A DNA stretch of 64,000 nucleotides from Pseudomonadota bacterium (GCA_026399755.1 JAPLQI010000057.1:1-64000); one strand, 5' to 3'; numbered from the stretch's first letter, positions 55,399 to 63,553 are shown. The notes: a model not told the origin generated them from the sequence alone. Numbers and translations: made by a program.

Positions 55399-56151
55399 TT
55401 ACAAACCACCCGCAGGATCTATGAAGCCACCTGTTACAAATGAAGATTTCTCAGTTGCAAGCCAAAAAATAGCCTCAGCCACTTCTTTGGGGTCACCGCC
55501 CCTTTGCAAGGGTATTTTTGATTTTAATCTTTCAACGCGATTGGGCTCACCGCCTGACGCATGCATTTCTGTATAGATAAGGCCGGGACGTACGGCATTA
55601 ACTCGTATTCCCTCTGCAGCAACTTCTAAGGCTAAACCTCTTGTCAATGTATCAACGGCCCCTTTTGACGCCGCGTAGTCAATATATTCATTAGGTGAGC
55701 CACTTTTAGAAGCGCCGGAAGATACATTAACAATAGTTCCGCCTGCACCACCATTTTTTGTAGACATGCGCTTAACAGCCTCTTTGGAACAAAGAAAACA
55801 ACTCATGACGTTTGTTTTGAGTACTTCGATAAATCTAGCTTCTGTAATTTCTTCCAAGCGACATTGAGTTTTCAAAATTCCTGCATTATTTACCAAAACT
55901 GAAACTGGCCCAAGTTCAAGGTCAACGGTTGTAAATAACCTAATCACATCACTAGAATTGGAAACGTCTGCTTTGACAGATATACAACGACCGCCTTTTT
56001 GCAGTATTTCGCTTTTAATTTTTTCAGCGGCTAAATCATTTGAAATATAATTAATGCAAACGGCATAACCATTTTCAGCGAAGAGTTTTGCGACCTCAGC
56101 ACCAATACCTCTACTTGAACCAGTAATAATTGCAACCTTGTTGATGCTCAT
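55399..56151 (-). CDS. Short-chain dehydrogenase/reductase
   Basis: A 250-residue SDR. The cofactor motif is ITGSSRGIGAEVAK, followed by NNAGI at the end of beta-4, and catalytic Tyr/Lys in YIDYAASKG with the upstream Ser in NVSSGASKSGS. The basic residue after the Gly motif and SRGIG suggest NADPH preference. Substrate unknown. Low GC. In minus-strand order it follows an attC-like end (L'-R' remnant at 56165-56190) whose R' box lies 14 bp before the start codon, as in integron cassettes. Confidence 0.88.
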   Translation of the reverse strand: MSINKVAIITGSSRGIGAEVAKLFAENGYAVCINYISNDLAAEKIKSEILQKGGRCISVKADVSNSSDVIRLFTTVDLELGPVSVLVNNAGILKTQCRLEEITEARFIEVLKTNVMSCFLCSKEAVKRMSTKNGGAGGTIVNVSSGASKSGSPNEYIDYAASKGAVDTLTRGLALEVAAEGIRVNAVRPGLIYTEMHASGGEPNRVERLKSKIPLQRGGDPKEVAEAIFWLATEKSSFVTGGFIDPAGGL

Positions 56152-56164
56152 TTATTTTCTCTTT

Positions 56165-56190
56165 GCATAACGTCAAAATTAAGCAGCTGG
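56165..56190 (-). other. attC-like remnant (L'-R' half)
   Basis: On the minus strand, CTGCTTAATTTTGACGTTATGC matches the right half of a classical attC (consensus GCTTAACTCNNGCGTTAGGC) at most positions. The left half is absent; doublet 3 begins 19 bp away. It marks the likely upstream boundary of the SDR cassette. Confidence 0.5.
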
Positions 56191-56208
56191 CCCACGCTGT
56201 GATGTGAC

Positions 56209-56304
56209 GGGGTCAGGTCTTACATTCTACATAAGATAAAATTTACCGTGGTTTGCAAAGCAGCATAAATTGATTAATTCATGTCAAATGTAAGACTTGA
56301 CCCC
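56209..56304. repeat. Inverted REP doublet (REPIN-like) 3
   Basis: GGGGTCAGGTCTTACATTCTACA ... TGTCAAATGTAAGACTTGACCCC, 96 bp. It is nearly identical to doublet 4 exactly 660 bp away, including 12 bp of left flank (CTGTGATGTGAC) and 8 bp of right flank (ATAGGTTT). Confidence 0.9.
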
Positions 56305-56358
56305 ATAGGTTTGTAAATAAATTAAACCAGTCAAAATGTGCTTGATCATGACAATTAG

Positions 56359-56444
56359 GCCTAACGTAGAGCTAACCGGCGCTGCGCGGCTTTGTCGCGC
56401 AGCGTCCTGCGACCGAAGGTGCGAGGTTGAGCGCCGAGTTGGGT
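56359..56444 (-). other. attC recombination site of the Rid cassette
   Basis: Read on the minus strand: R'' ACCCAAC, L'' GCTCAACC with one unpaired base, a GC-rich hairpin (CGCTGCGCG / CGCGCAGCG), L' GGTTAGC and R' GTTAGGC. All four boxes have the correct order and spacing (86 bp). It starts 1 bp after the Rid stop codon, as expected for a gene cassette. Confidence 0.85.
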
Positions 56445-56445
56445 G

Positions 56446-56835
56446 TCACTTGGATGGCAGTACCGCCATTGCGTTGATAGTGAGCCGGGCTCTGGGTTTT
56501 GGAAGCGCGGCAATGCCGATGACAGTTCGCGCCGGGAACGGCTCCGAGAAATACTCCGCGTAAGCCCGGTTCATTTCGGTGAAGTCGTCCACATGAACCA
56601 AGTTCACCTGGACGGCGGTGATATCGGCTTCGGTGCCACCTGCAGCCGCAACGCAACCAATTACGTTTCGTATTGCCTGCGCTGCCTGTGCATACGCGTC
56701 GGTCCCAGCCAACTCGCCAGTCTTTGGATCAACTCCCGGTGTTCCCGAGACAAAGATCAGATTGCCAGACTTGACAGCATGACTGTATGGGCCGATTGGT
56801 TCAAATAAACTGGATTCTATGAATTCTCTTGGCAC
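56446..56835 (-). CDS. Rid (RidA/YjgF)-family protein in an integron cassette
   Basis: A 129-residue YjgF/YER057c/UK114-fold protein. The N-terminal block PIGPYSHAVKSGNLIFVSGTPGVDP and the C-terminal VNLVHVDDFTEMNRAY, FPARTVIGIAALPKPRA match Rid proteins; the substrate-binding Arg corresponds to R103. The Glu that activates water in archetypal RidA (EIEAIA) is replaced by Asn (TINAMA), so 2-aminoacrylate deaminase activity is doubtful and it may belong to another Rid subfamily. Start is GTG 56835. The stop lies next to attC 56359-56444, so gene and site form a cassette. Confidence 0.85.
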   Translation of the reverse strand: MPREFIESSLFEPIGPYSHAVKSGNLIFVSGTPGVDPKTGELAGTDAYAQAAQAIRNVIGCVAAAGGTEADITAVQVNLVHVDDFTEMNRAYAEYFSEPFPARTVIGIAALPKPRARLTINAMAVLPSK

Positions 56836-56868
56836 GTTTTATTCTCGCTTTTTTCTCTGTGATGTGAC

Positions 56869-56964
56869 GGGGTCAGGTCTTACATTCTACATAAGATAAA
56901 ATTTACCGTGGTTTGCAAAGTAGCTTAAATTGATTAATTCATGTCAAATGTAAGACCTGACCCC
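56869..56964. repeat. Inverted REP doublet (REPIN-like) 4
   Basis: GGGGTCAGGTCTTACATTCTACA ... TGTCAAATGTAAGACCTGACCCC, 96 bp, almost the same as doublet 3. It lies upstream of the Rid gene, and its right end abuts the intron-maturase fragment. Confidence 0.9.
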
Positions 56965-56975
56965 ATAGGTTTTTT

Positions 56976-57173
56976 CACTACCGTAATTGCAGCAAAGAAT
57001 TGGGCAAGGTAAGAACGCATGCAGAAGAGCGCCTGCGAACTCATCTAATGAAGCGCCACAAGGTCAAGGATCGGGGGACGGGTCTACGCCACTTCCCGAG
57101 GCAGAAACTTTATACTCGCTATGGGCTATACAAAATTCCGGCAACAGCGGGTTGGCGATCAGCGCATGCCTAG
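56976..57173 (+). pseudogene. C-terminal fragment of a group II intron reverse transcriptase/maturase
   Basis: About 65 codons in frame to TAG at 57171, encoding ...RTHAEERLRTHLMKRHKVK, then RHFPRQKLYTRYGLYKIP and ending AGWRSAHA. This is the typical tail of class C group II intron-encoded proteins, which end LYxxYGLYxxPxxAGWxxAHA. The rest of the protein (reverse transcriptase domains) is missing, cut where REP doublet 4 begins. It is on the strand opposite to the cassette genes. Confidence 0.85.
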
Positions 57174-57180
57174 TGTGAAG

Positions 57181-57262
57181 AACATCGGAAAGCCGTGTGC
57201 GGGAAAACTGCATGCACGGTTTGATGAGGGAGGGTAGGCGAAAACCTGCTCTCTACTCTACC
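57181..57262 (+). mobile_element. 3' end of a group II intron (domains V and VI)
   Basis: Domain V is recognisable at about 57189-57223: AGCCGTGTGCGGGAAAACTG pairing back with CATGCACGGTTT. Domain VI follows: GAGGGAGGGTAGGCGAAAACC pairing with CTGCTCTCTACTCTACC. The intron 3' end is near 57262. It directly follows the maturase fragment in the same orientation, as in intact introns. Confidence 0.82.
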
Positions 57263-57286
57263 CAGTTTTACAGCAGTTTTAAAGGG

Positions 57287-57715
57287 TTAGTCCTCGCTCT
57301 TGCGAAGAAGTGCATAAGGTGGATTTTCATTTTTGTGTTCTGAGATTGACACAAAACCATGGGATGAGTAAAAGCCCATGGCTTTCGTATTTTCTAACAC
57401 GCACTTTAAACTCCAAGGCAATTGAAGCCAATGTTTTAATGATTTGACGAGTTTAGTGCCAACCCCTTTGCCCTGACTCTCCGAATCCACATATAGGTGA
57501 TGAATGAAAGAATCTTCTTTCCACACTGAAATGAAGCCGATTATCTTTCCATCTTGGTCGTCGCAAACGTAGATCTGTTCTCCTTCACTCGACTTCGAGA
57601 AGTTGGAATCATATTTAGCTCCAACGGGAAGCCATTCTGCACTTTGTATTGCACGTCTGTAGATATCTTCGACGGCGACGAAATCTTTCGGGGTGGCGGG
57701 TCGGATACGCTGCAT
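57287..57715 (-). CDS. GNAT-family N-acetyltransferase in an integron cassette
   Basis: A 142-residue GNAT acetyltransferase. Motif A with the acetyl-CoA loop is YVDSESQGKGVGTKLVKSL (Q-x-x-G-x-G/A), preceded by the beta-4 strand SFIHHLY, and motif B is ALRMFYSSHG-like (KAMGFYSSHGFVSISEH). The acyl acceptor is unknown; antibiotics, amines and protein N-termini are possibilities. The start lies 8 bp after an attC (R' side) and has no Shine-Dalgarno, as usual for cassette genes. Its own downstream attC appears to have been split by the group II intron: the gene's TAA and a CTAAC core lie at 57286-57290, 25 bp from the intron end. Confidence 0.87.
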   Translation of the reverse strand: MQRIRPATPKDFVAVEDIYRRAIQSAEWLPVGAKYDSNFSKSSEGEQIYVCDDQDGKIIGFISVWKEDSFIHHLYVDSESQGKGVGTKLVKSLKHWLQLPWSLKCVLENTKAMGFYSSHGFVSISEHKNENPPYALLRKSED

Positions 57716-57722
57716 TTGCTAG

Positions 57723-58198
<476 letters not shown>

Positions 58199-58542
58199 AA
58201 GATGTAGACACCCTAAAACGGCAGAAAAACCACCACCTTGGATGCATAAAAACGCTGAGCCCCTTGTGAAACCCTTGCTGGGCGCAGCCTGAAGTATTTT
58301 ATGCCGAGATACTACACCCGATTGAGCGGTGGTTTCCACCCTGTCTGTGCTGTTGAAGTATGCTCATATCTGACTAGTCACTTTGTTACTACGTAGACTA
58401 GGGTTCAGTGCGGTAGCAAATTTTACTGTATTAACTGTCGTCAAATTGACCATATCCGTCATTTTTTGATGTAGTTTGCATGGTGATTAATTTTCTAGCC
58501 ATGAAAGCACGCTGGTGCAGCAATACGGCTCAATGCTGTCCA
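58199..58542. other. Gap before the cassette array
   Basis: No gene and no integrase. It contains a perfect palindrome GGTGGTTTCCACC at 58329-58341 and an upstream AAAACCACCACC at about 58226, which could be the ends of a small degenerate insertion element or part of an attI/attC region. Not identified further. Confidence 0.4.
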
Positions 58543-60030
58543 TCACTCCTCCGGCAGGGCTTTGGGGGTGATTTCTTCCAGCCGCGTTTCAATAAACTGA
58601 TAGTAAGCCGTTTGCATCACTAAGCGAGTGGCCCGCACTTTGCAGACGCCGCGAGAATCGTGCACGGTGAACATACGCATGGCTTGGTATTGTTTGCCGG
58701 CCAAAATCAGCATGCCGCTGTGGCCTCGGCGGATGTCGGGGGCGAGGCTTAGGGCGGGGGTGAGGGTGTCGGCCCCTAGGCTGGTAATCGGCGCGATATG
58801 TACGGCTTCGGGCGAGCGGCCTATTAGCTCGATGCCGCATTCGCTGGATAAGCCTTCGCCACGTAAGCTTAACCAGCGCACTAGGCCAAGCTGCCAGAGT
58901 TGCCCGCCGCGCCGCAGCATCAGTATTTCGCCAGCTTGTAAGGGCTGGCTGAGCGATTCGCCTTGCAGCAGTAAGCCGGATGCACTGATATTGCAAATAT
59001 TGAGTTTGGCGGGCTCTGGGGCGGCCTCGTCAATATGGCCAGCGGCAATATCCCAGCAGCGTGACCATAGACTAATCAATTGGATTTGTTCGCCGTTGCT
59101 GCGGCGTAGGCGAAAGTGTTGTCGCCGTGGCGGGGCGGCCCATTCTTGTAGTAAGCGCCCGATCAGCTGGATTTCATGGTGACGATCTTCAGTTTGCACC
59201 AGCAGGCGCTGTAGCCTGATGCTTAGTCGCTTAAGGATGCCTTGCGTCTCGATCAGCCACCAAACTTGTGGTTCTTGGCTTGGAAGCGTTTGAGTAAAAC
59301 GAGGGCCATCATCGCTGTCGGTTTGGTAAAGAAACGCACCTTGCTCATTTAAAGCTTGGTCGAGTTGCACCAAGTCCAGATAACGCGCTTCATCCTGCAC
59401 AATTTTAAACAGCAGGGCCATTTTTTGCGGCTCTAGGCGATTACTTGCACTAATGCCCAGCAGCATAATTTGTCGATAAATGGCCGCTAAGGTACTGCCA
59501 TTTTTTAAAGTACGTCTTGCCCAGTCTAGTGCGGTGATTTCGGCAAAGCAGAGATGGCATCCCAGCCAAAATCCACTGGGCAATGGCGTAAGCGTGCGCG
59601 CGTGCAGGCAGCTTAGCTGCCATGCGCTCTCTAATATCATGCCGAGCGCTTCTAAGCGGGGGCGGCTGCTTACAAATAGCCCAGTTTCATACGCTTTTTG
59701 AGCTGCGGCCTCTATAAAGCGTTGATGCAGGGTGAGCATCAAGGCCTGAGCTTGCTGGGCAGCTTGCCGTGAGCGAGTCTGCGCCTCGATATCACTGGTA
59801 TGAGCCGCTTCTAGACTAGGAAGTAGCGCCAATGCGCGCTCATAGCAAAGAAGAAGGGCGCTAGAGTCGATGTTTAGATTGCGCAGCTCGTCTTGTAGCC
59901 GGAGTGCATTTTGTTCGGCGGAGGAATAAACGCGGGTTGCGTCGGCAGGGGGCGCAAGTGCGACTAGCGATAAGGTCATGATCGAGCTTACAGTGGCATC
60001 AAATAGAACAACATCATAGCGCGTCAGCAT
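58543..60030 (-). CDS. Large protein with C-terminal PilZ-like domain
   Basis: A 495-residue protein. The first 300 residues are helical and Leu/Ala/Gln-rich with no recognised domain. The C-terminal part has PilZ features: an Arg cluster RRQHFRLRRSNGE, then NISASGLLLQGE (D/NxSxxG) and a six-stranded pattern LQAGEILMLRR, LGLVRWLSLR, ECGIELIG. PilZ domains bind cyclic di-GMP and regulate motility or polysaccharide. The first Arg motif is present, but Asn replaces Asp in NISASG, so binding is plausible but not certain. Start ATG 60030 has a weak ribosome-binding site; ATG 59979 is an alternative. It is alone on its strand between the cassette array and bfd. Confidence 0.65.
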   Translation of the reverse strand: MLTRYDVVLFDATVSSIMTLSLVALAPPADATRVYSSAEQNALRLQDELRNLNIDSSALLLCYERALALLPSLEAAHTSDIEAQTRSRQAAQQAQALMLTLHQRFIEAAAQKAYETGLFVSSRPRLEALGMILESAWQLSCLHARTLTPLPSGFWLGCHLCFAEITALDWARRTLKNGSTLAAIYRQIMLLGISASNRLEPQKMALLFKIVQDEARYLDLVQLDQALNEQGAFLYQTDSDDGPRFTQTLPSQEPQVWWLIETQGILKRLSIRLQRLLVQTEDRHHEIQLIGRLLQEWAAPPRRQHFRLRRSNGEQIQLISLWSRCWDIAAGHIDEAAPEPAKLNICNISASGLLLQGESLSQPLQAGEILMLRRGGQLWQLGLVRWLSLRGEGLSSECGIELIGRSPEAVHIAPITSLGADTLTPALSLAPDIRRGHSGMLILAGKQYQAMRMFTVHDSRGVCKVRATRLVMQTAYYQFIETRLEEITPKALPEE

Positions 60031-60202
60031 TCTGGCGCAGGCTTGCGTGAAATGGTATTTTTACCGAATTTTTGCATCAGAAAAAACAAGGGGTAAAAGG
60101 CGCTTTACTTTCAGTATGCTGAGATTTTTTAGCATAAATTGGCCGTTTAGAATCGGGTATGCCTTATGTGCGGTTTTTTTGAGAATGGGTGTCATTTATC
60201 AC

Positions 60203-60230
60203 TTGGCAAATGGCTGTTTTAGAATATAAT
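60203..60230 (+). promoter_or_regulatory. bfd: Strong sigma-70 promoter of bfd
   Basis: TTGGCA, 16-bp spacer, TATAAT (consensus -10). The predicted start point is near 60237. Confidence 0.7.
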
Positions 60231-60244
60231 GAGAACAGTTATCA
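60230..60244 (+). promoter_or_regulatory. Fur-box-like palindrome over the bfd start point
   Basis: TGAGAAC-A-GTTATCA, a 7-1-7 inverted repeat with one mismatch, close to the core TGATAATNATTATCA. It overlaps the -10 end and the transcription start, so Fur could block transcription when iron is plentiful. Confidence 0.55.
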
Positions 60245-60260
60245 GTCTGAGAAGCCTGCC

Positions 60261-60482
60261 ATGTATGTTTGCATCTGTAATAGTGTTACCGACAAAGCCA
60301 TCCACAAAGCCGTGGCCGGTGGCGTGCGCACCTTTGCTGAGTTACAAGAGCAAACAGCCGTGTCTACCTGCTGTGGGCAGTGCACCAGCTGTGCCAAGCA
60401 AGTGATGGCCGATGCTTTAAGCGCACAACCCGTGCCACAAGCCATACGCTGGATGCCACAAGGTCGGTTGATTTCTGCCTAG
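60261..60482 (+). CDS. bfd: Bacterioferritin-associated ferredoxin
   Basis: A 73-residue [2Fe-2S] protein that reduces stored iron in bacterioferritin to release it. The four Cys ligands are C4 and C6 (YVCICNSVTD) and C38 and C41 (STCCGQCTSC). The start at 60261 is chosen because Bfd proteins begin MYVCIC; GAGAAGCC provides the ribosome-binding site. An extended, Leu-poor C-terminus (QAIRWMPQGRLISA) is longer than in E. coli. Regulated by iron as judged from the Fur-box-like palindrome. No bacterioferritin gene is next to it in the window. Confidence 0.93.
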   Translation: MYVCICNSVTDKAIHKAVAGGVRTFAELQEQTAVSTCCGQCTSCAKQVMADALSAQPVPQAIRWMPQGRLISA

Positions 60483-60530
60483 TCCTTAGCGGGGATAAGC
60501 CTTATTCGTGCTTATCGTCTGCTGTAGTTT

Positions 60531-61844
60531 TTAAGCTTCTGTAAGACTAATGCTAAAGCGTGCTCCACCTAGCGTTGATTGATCGACCCAAATCTTCCCT
60601 TGATGCAAAGTCACTGCTTTTTTAGCAATCGCCAGCCCCAAACCAAATCCCCCACTTGCTCTATCTCGGCTTCGATCTAAGCGAAAAAATGGCTCGAAAA
60701 TATGCTCGCGCTCGTTCTCGGGAATGCCGGGGCCATCGTCTTCAATCGTGATGACTAGCCCATCTGCGTTATTTTGTGAGGTGGATATCTTGATTTTATG
60801 CTCGGCGTATTTGGCGGCATTGCGCAAAAGATTGCTGAGCGCGCGGCATAGCAGCTTAGGATCGCCCATGACCATGCTGTTTTGTGAGTGAATGGCATGG
60901 CTAATTTCTTTGCCGTTCATCACATGCTCTAGCGAGTTTAAAACGATATGTAGCGTTTCGGCCAGATTTACTCTGTGCATCGGTAGGGCTTGTTGCTGCT
61001 CAATTTTTGCTAGGCTAAGTAGCTCGCTAACTAGCTCGTTAAGCTCTTGTAAATCATTCTCCATCGCTAAAAAACGCGGATTAAGATCATTGTTTTGGGC
61101 GTCTTTTTTGAGTAGCTCTAGGCCAAACTCTAGCCTAGCAATTGGCGTGCGTAATTCATGGGAAACGGAATGGAGTAATTCGCGCTGTGAATCAACTAAG
61201 CGCTGAATTCTTTCTGCCATTAAATTCATGCATTGGGCAAGTGGATAAACAATGGCGCTTTTCCTCGCTTTTGCACGGCTTGATAAAAGGCCAGAACCAA
61301 ATTCATTGGCAGTTTTAGAAAGGGATTGCAGCTCTCTCCAGTGCAGATAAGACCATGTGCCGCAGATGATCAGCAACAGCAAGAAAATAATAAAGTACTG
61401 AAATCTTTTTATTTTGCTAATCAATGGGTCGCGATCTTCTTTGTCTGTAACAAAAATGACTTGATTGGCACTACCAGGAAAAGTTGAGTTATCTGTATCT
61501 ACGCGGCGTAAATAAGCTTCACTCTGAAAATCAACTACGACTTTTTTATCCAACAATCTGACTAAATTGCGTGGGGAAATAATTGATTTTGCTCGTTCTA
61601 GCGGGATAAGTTCATAACTATGGTTTGATTTTAGCTGCAAATTTTTAAAGCGGTCTAACCAAAGCTGCCCGTGGGAATTATCCAAATATTGTTCTACTAA
61701 AAAAATTTGGGCATTCGCATCTTTAATAGAAAATTGTTCAATTTGCTCTGCATAAAAATGGTTGGTCACATAGCTAAGTACTTGGGTAAGTGAAATAGTC
61801 ACTGCAGAAATTAATATAAAAATACGTAAATAGATTCGCCACAT
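60531..61844 (-). CDS. Sensor histidine kinase, RstB-like
   Basis: A 437-residue membrane sensor kinase. Two transmembrane helices (about 5-25 and 149-168) frame a periplasmic domain of about 120 residues; a HAMP-like segment follows, then HisKA with H229 in HSVSHELRTPIARLEFGLELL, and the HATPase domain with NLLRNAAKYAEHK, DDGPGIP and GGFGLGLAIAKKA. The periplasmic part (QLWLDRFKNLQLKS...YELIPLERA) matches RstB. I prefer ATG 61844 to a TTG at 61859. It lies 5 bp after the regulator stop. With the regulator it resembles RstAB, which responds to acid and low magnesium in enterics; the local signal is unknown. Confidence 0.9.
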   Translation of the reverse strand: MWRIYLRIFILISAVTISLTQVLSYVTNHFYAEQIEQFSIKDANAQIFLVEQYLDNSHGQLWLDRFKNLQLKSNHSYELIPLERAKSIISPRNLVRLLDKKVVVDFQSEAYLRRVDTDNSTFPGSANQVIFVTDKEDRDPLISKIKRFQYFIIFLLLLIICGTWSYLHWRELQSLSKTANEFGSGLLSSRAKARKSAIVYPLAQCMNLMAERIQRLVDSQRELLHSVSHELRTPIARLEFGLELLKKDAQNNDLNPRFLAMENDLQELNELVSELLSLAKIEQQQALPMHRVNLAETLHIVLNSLEHVMNGKEISHAIHSQNSMVMGDPKLLCRALSNLLRNAAKYAEHKIKISTSQNNADGLVITIEDDGPGIPENEREHIFEPFFRLDRSRDRASGGFGLGLAIAKKAVTLHQGKIWVDQSTLGGARFSISLTEA

Positions 61845-61849
61845 TGCTT

Positions 61850-62536
61850 TTATTCCCAAGCAGATGGGCTGAATAAATAACCTTCACCCCAGATGGTTTT
61901 TATTTTTTCTGACTCATGATCGTTAAACTTGCGGCGTAAACGCGAAATACTATTATCAATACTTCTATCCATCCCATCAAATTCAATGCCACGCATGGAT
62001 TTCAAAATATCATCGCGCGATAAAACACGGCCTGCGGATTCGGCCAGTAAGAGTAATAGTTTGAATTCCGAATTACTTAAAGTAGAGGTTTCATTTTTCC
62101 AGCGTACACTGCGGTCGGTTTTGGATATTTCCAGCTCGCCAAAGATAAGTGGGGCGTTAGGTGTGCTCAGTTTTCCTGCGCCGCGTCTTAACAGTGCCCT
62201 TAATCGGGCGAGCAGAATTCGTGGCTGGATCGGCTTATTAACATAGTCATCTGCGCCTTGCTCAAGGCCAGAAACTTCATCAAACATATCTTCGCGTGCT
62301 GTCAGGATTAAGATAGGCACGCTACTTATTTCACGAATCTGTCGGCATACCACCATGCCATCTAAGCCAGGCAGCATCAAGTCGAGCACAATAATATCGG
62401 GTTCCGTCGCCTTATAGTGGGCGAGGGCGGTATCCCCACGCCCAATGATCTCTACCTCAAACTCATAGCTGCTGAGGTACTCCTGAATGAGCGCCGCCAG
62501 CTTGGTATCATCTTCTACTAGCATTAACCTGTACAT
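61850..62536 (-). CDS. Response regulator, OmpR family, RstA-like
   Basis: A 228-residue OmpR/PhoB-type regulator. Receiver domain: acidic pair E8/D9 D10 (MLVEDD), phosphoacceptor D52 (IVLDLMLPGLDG), K102 in VNKPIQPR. C-terminal winged helix: ELEISKTDRSVRWKNE, LSNSEFKLLLLLAESAGRVLSRDDIL, DRSIDNSISRLRRKF, IKTIWGEGYLF. ATG 62536 is preceded by AAGGGCAAATA. It is divergent from mipA; an RstA-box-like sequence lies in the shared gap (62635-62648), so it may regulate itself and mipA. Confidence 0.92.
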   Translation of the reverse strand: MYRLMLVEDDTKLAALIQEYLSSYEFEVEIIGRGDTALAHYKATEPDIIVLDLMLPGLDGMVVCRQIREISSVPILILTAREDMFDEVSGLEQGADDYVNKPIQPRILLARLRALLRRGAGKLSTPNAPLIFGELEISKTDRSVRWKNETSTLSNSEFKLLLLLAESAGRVLSRDDILKSMRGIEFDGMDRSIDNSISRLRRKFNDHESEKIKTIWGEGYLFSPSAWE

Positions 62537-62634
62537 TATTTGCCCTTAAGCTTGATATGCAGCCGGTATTGTACAAGCGCTGGCTTTTACCCGCATTGGG
62601 AAAGACACTTCATTGCAAAGATCTACACTTTCTA

Positions 62635-62648
62635 TACATCTTGTTTTA
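62635..62648 (+). promoter_or_regulatory. RstA-box-like sequence
   Basis: TACATCTTGTTTTA compared with the enteric RstA box TACATNTNGTTACA: 10 of 12 specified positions match. It lies 99 bp before the regulator start and about 106 bp before the mipA gene. Confidence 0.45.
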
Positions 62649-62706
62649 ACTTTTTATTATGTACAATTTCGCGACAAATTATAGACAGCTCAAGAGGGAA
62701 CTTTTT

Positions 62707-62748
62707 ATGATCAAACTTTATGATGGCTTACTTTCAAAAAACGAGTAA
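62707..62748 (+). CDS. 13-residue leader ORF before mipA
   Basis: Encodes MIKLYDGLLSKNE and ends in TAA five bases before the mipA ATG. It has a better ribosome-binding site (GAGGGA, 8 bases upstream) than mipA itself. The spacing fits translational coupling or a regulatory leader. Too short to recognise as a protein; it contains no run of one amino acid that would point to attenuation. Confidence 0.5.
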   Translation: MIKLYDGLLSKNE

Positions 62749-62753
62749 GCATC

Positions 62754-63524
62754 ATGCGCCGTACAACCGTTCTAGTTTCGCTATTTATGGTGGCTCCCCT
62801 TTATGCCGCAGATCTACCCAGTGCTGAATCAAAAATTACTCTTGGGGTGGGGGTAGCTTATGGCTCGGAATATGTGGGAGGTAAAAAAAATAAAGTATCT
62901 CCCATTCTTTATGCGGATTATCAGGCAGCAAATGGTTTCTTTGCAGGGATGCGCGGTATTGGCTTTCAGGCTGAAAAGGGTATTTTTGATGGCAGTATTG
63001 CCTTGGCTTATGGTGGTAGCCGTGGCGACGATATTGCCAATTTTTCAGATACAAAAAGTAAATTTAAAGGCATGGGCGATATTAAAAGCTCGGCGCTATT
63101 AAATTTAGGGGCAGGCGTTAATTTATGGGATGTTGCGCATTTATCGCTAGGCGCAGAATTAAAGTTGAATCACCGTGAAAATGGCAATGCCTATAATGTG
63201 GGGCTTTCTGCACCTATTTATTCTACAGAGGCGGATCAAATCTCTATTAGTGCCTATGCACATTATGCCGATGCTAAATATGCGCAAACGTATTATGGGG
63301 TGACTGCAGCGCAAAGCCGGGCTTCAGGGTATAAGGCTTATTCGCCTAAGGCCGGTTTTGATACGGGCAGCTTAACCCTTACTTGGAATCACGCTATTAA
63401 TAAAAACTGGGGAATTTCTTCATCGGTGGGTGGGCAACGTTTATTTAAAAGTGCTGAAAATAGCCCTTTAACAGAATCAAAAAACAGTCCTACGGCCTCA
63501 ATGATTGTGGCCTATTCATTCTAA
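62754..63524 (+). CDS. MipA/OmpV-family outer-membrane protein
   Basis: A 256-residue barrel protein. Signal peptide (MRRTTVLVSLFMVAPLYAA), then ITLGVGVAYGSEYVGGKKNKVSPILYADYQAANGFFAG, which is the characteristic MipA/OmpV start (YxGS/GxxxxxxPxxxA). Ends in SF, a typical barrel terminal aromatic. Family members include the MltA-interacting scaffold MipA and OmpV; role in other bacteria is porin or drug tolerance. It is divergent from the two-component system and likely regulated by it. Confidence 0.9.
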   Translation: MRRTTVLVSLFMVAPLYAADLPSAESKITLGVGVAYGSEYVGGKKNKVSPILYADYQAANGFFAGMRGIGFQAEKGIFDGSIALAYGGSRGDDIANFSDTKSKFKGMGDIKSSALLNLGAGVNLWDVAHLSLGAELKLNHRENGNAYNVGLSAPIYSTEADQISISAYAHYADAKYAQTYYGVTAAQSRASGYKAYSPKAGFDTGSLTLTWNHAINKNWGISSSVGGQRLFKSAENSPLTESKNSPTASMIVAYSF

Positions 63525-63553
63525 ATAAGATGGCCATGGTGTAGAGGTGTGAA

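Noticed and set aside
56987-57178. 63-codon frame starting ATG-less MQQRIGQGKN...
   Set aside because: The correct frame is the one encoding the intron maturase tail (ending AGWRSAHA); this is an alternative frame over the same DNA.
58199-58542. attI site or insertion-sequence end
   Set aside because: Only a R' core and a GGTGG/CCACC palindrome are visible; without an integrase or a transposase the identity cannot be supported.
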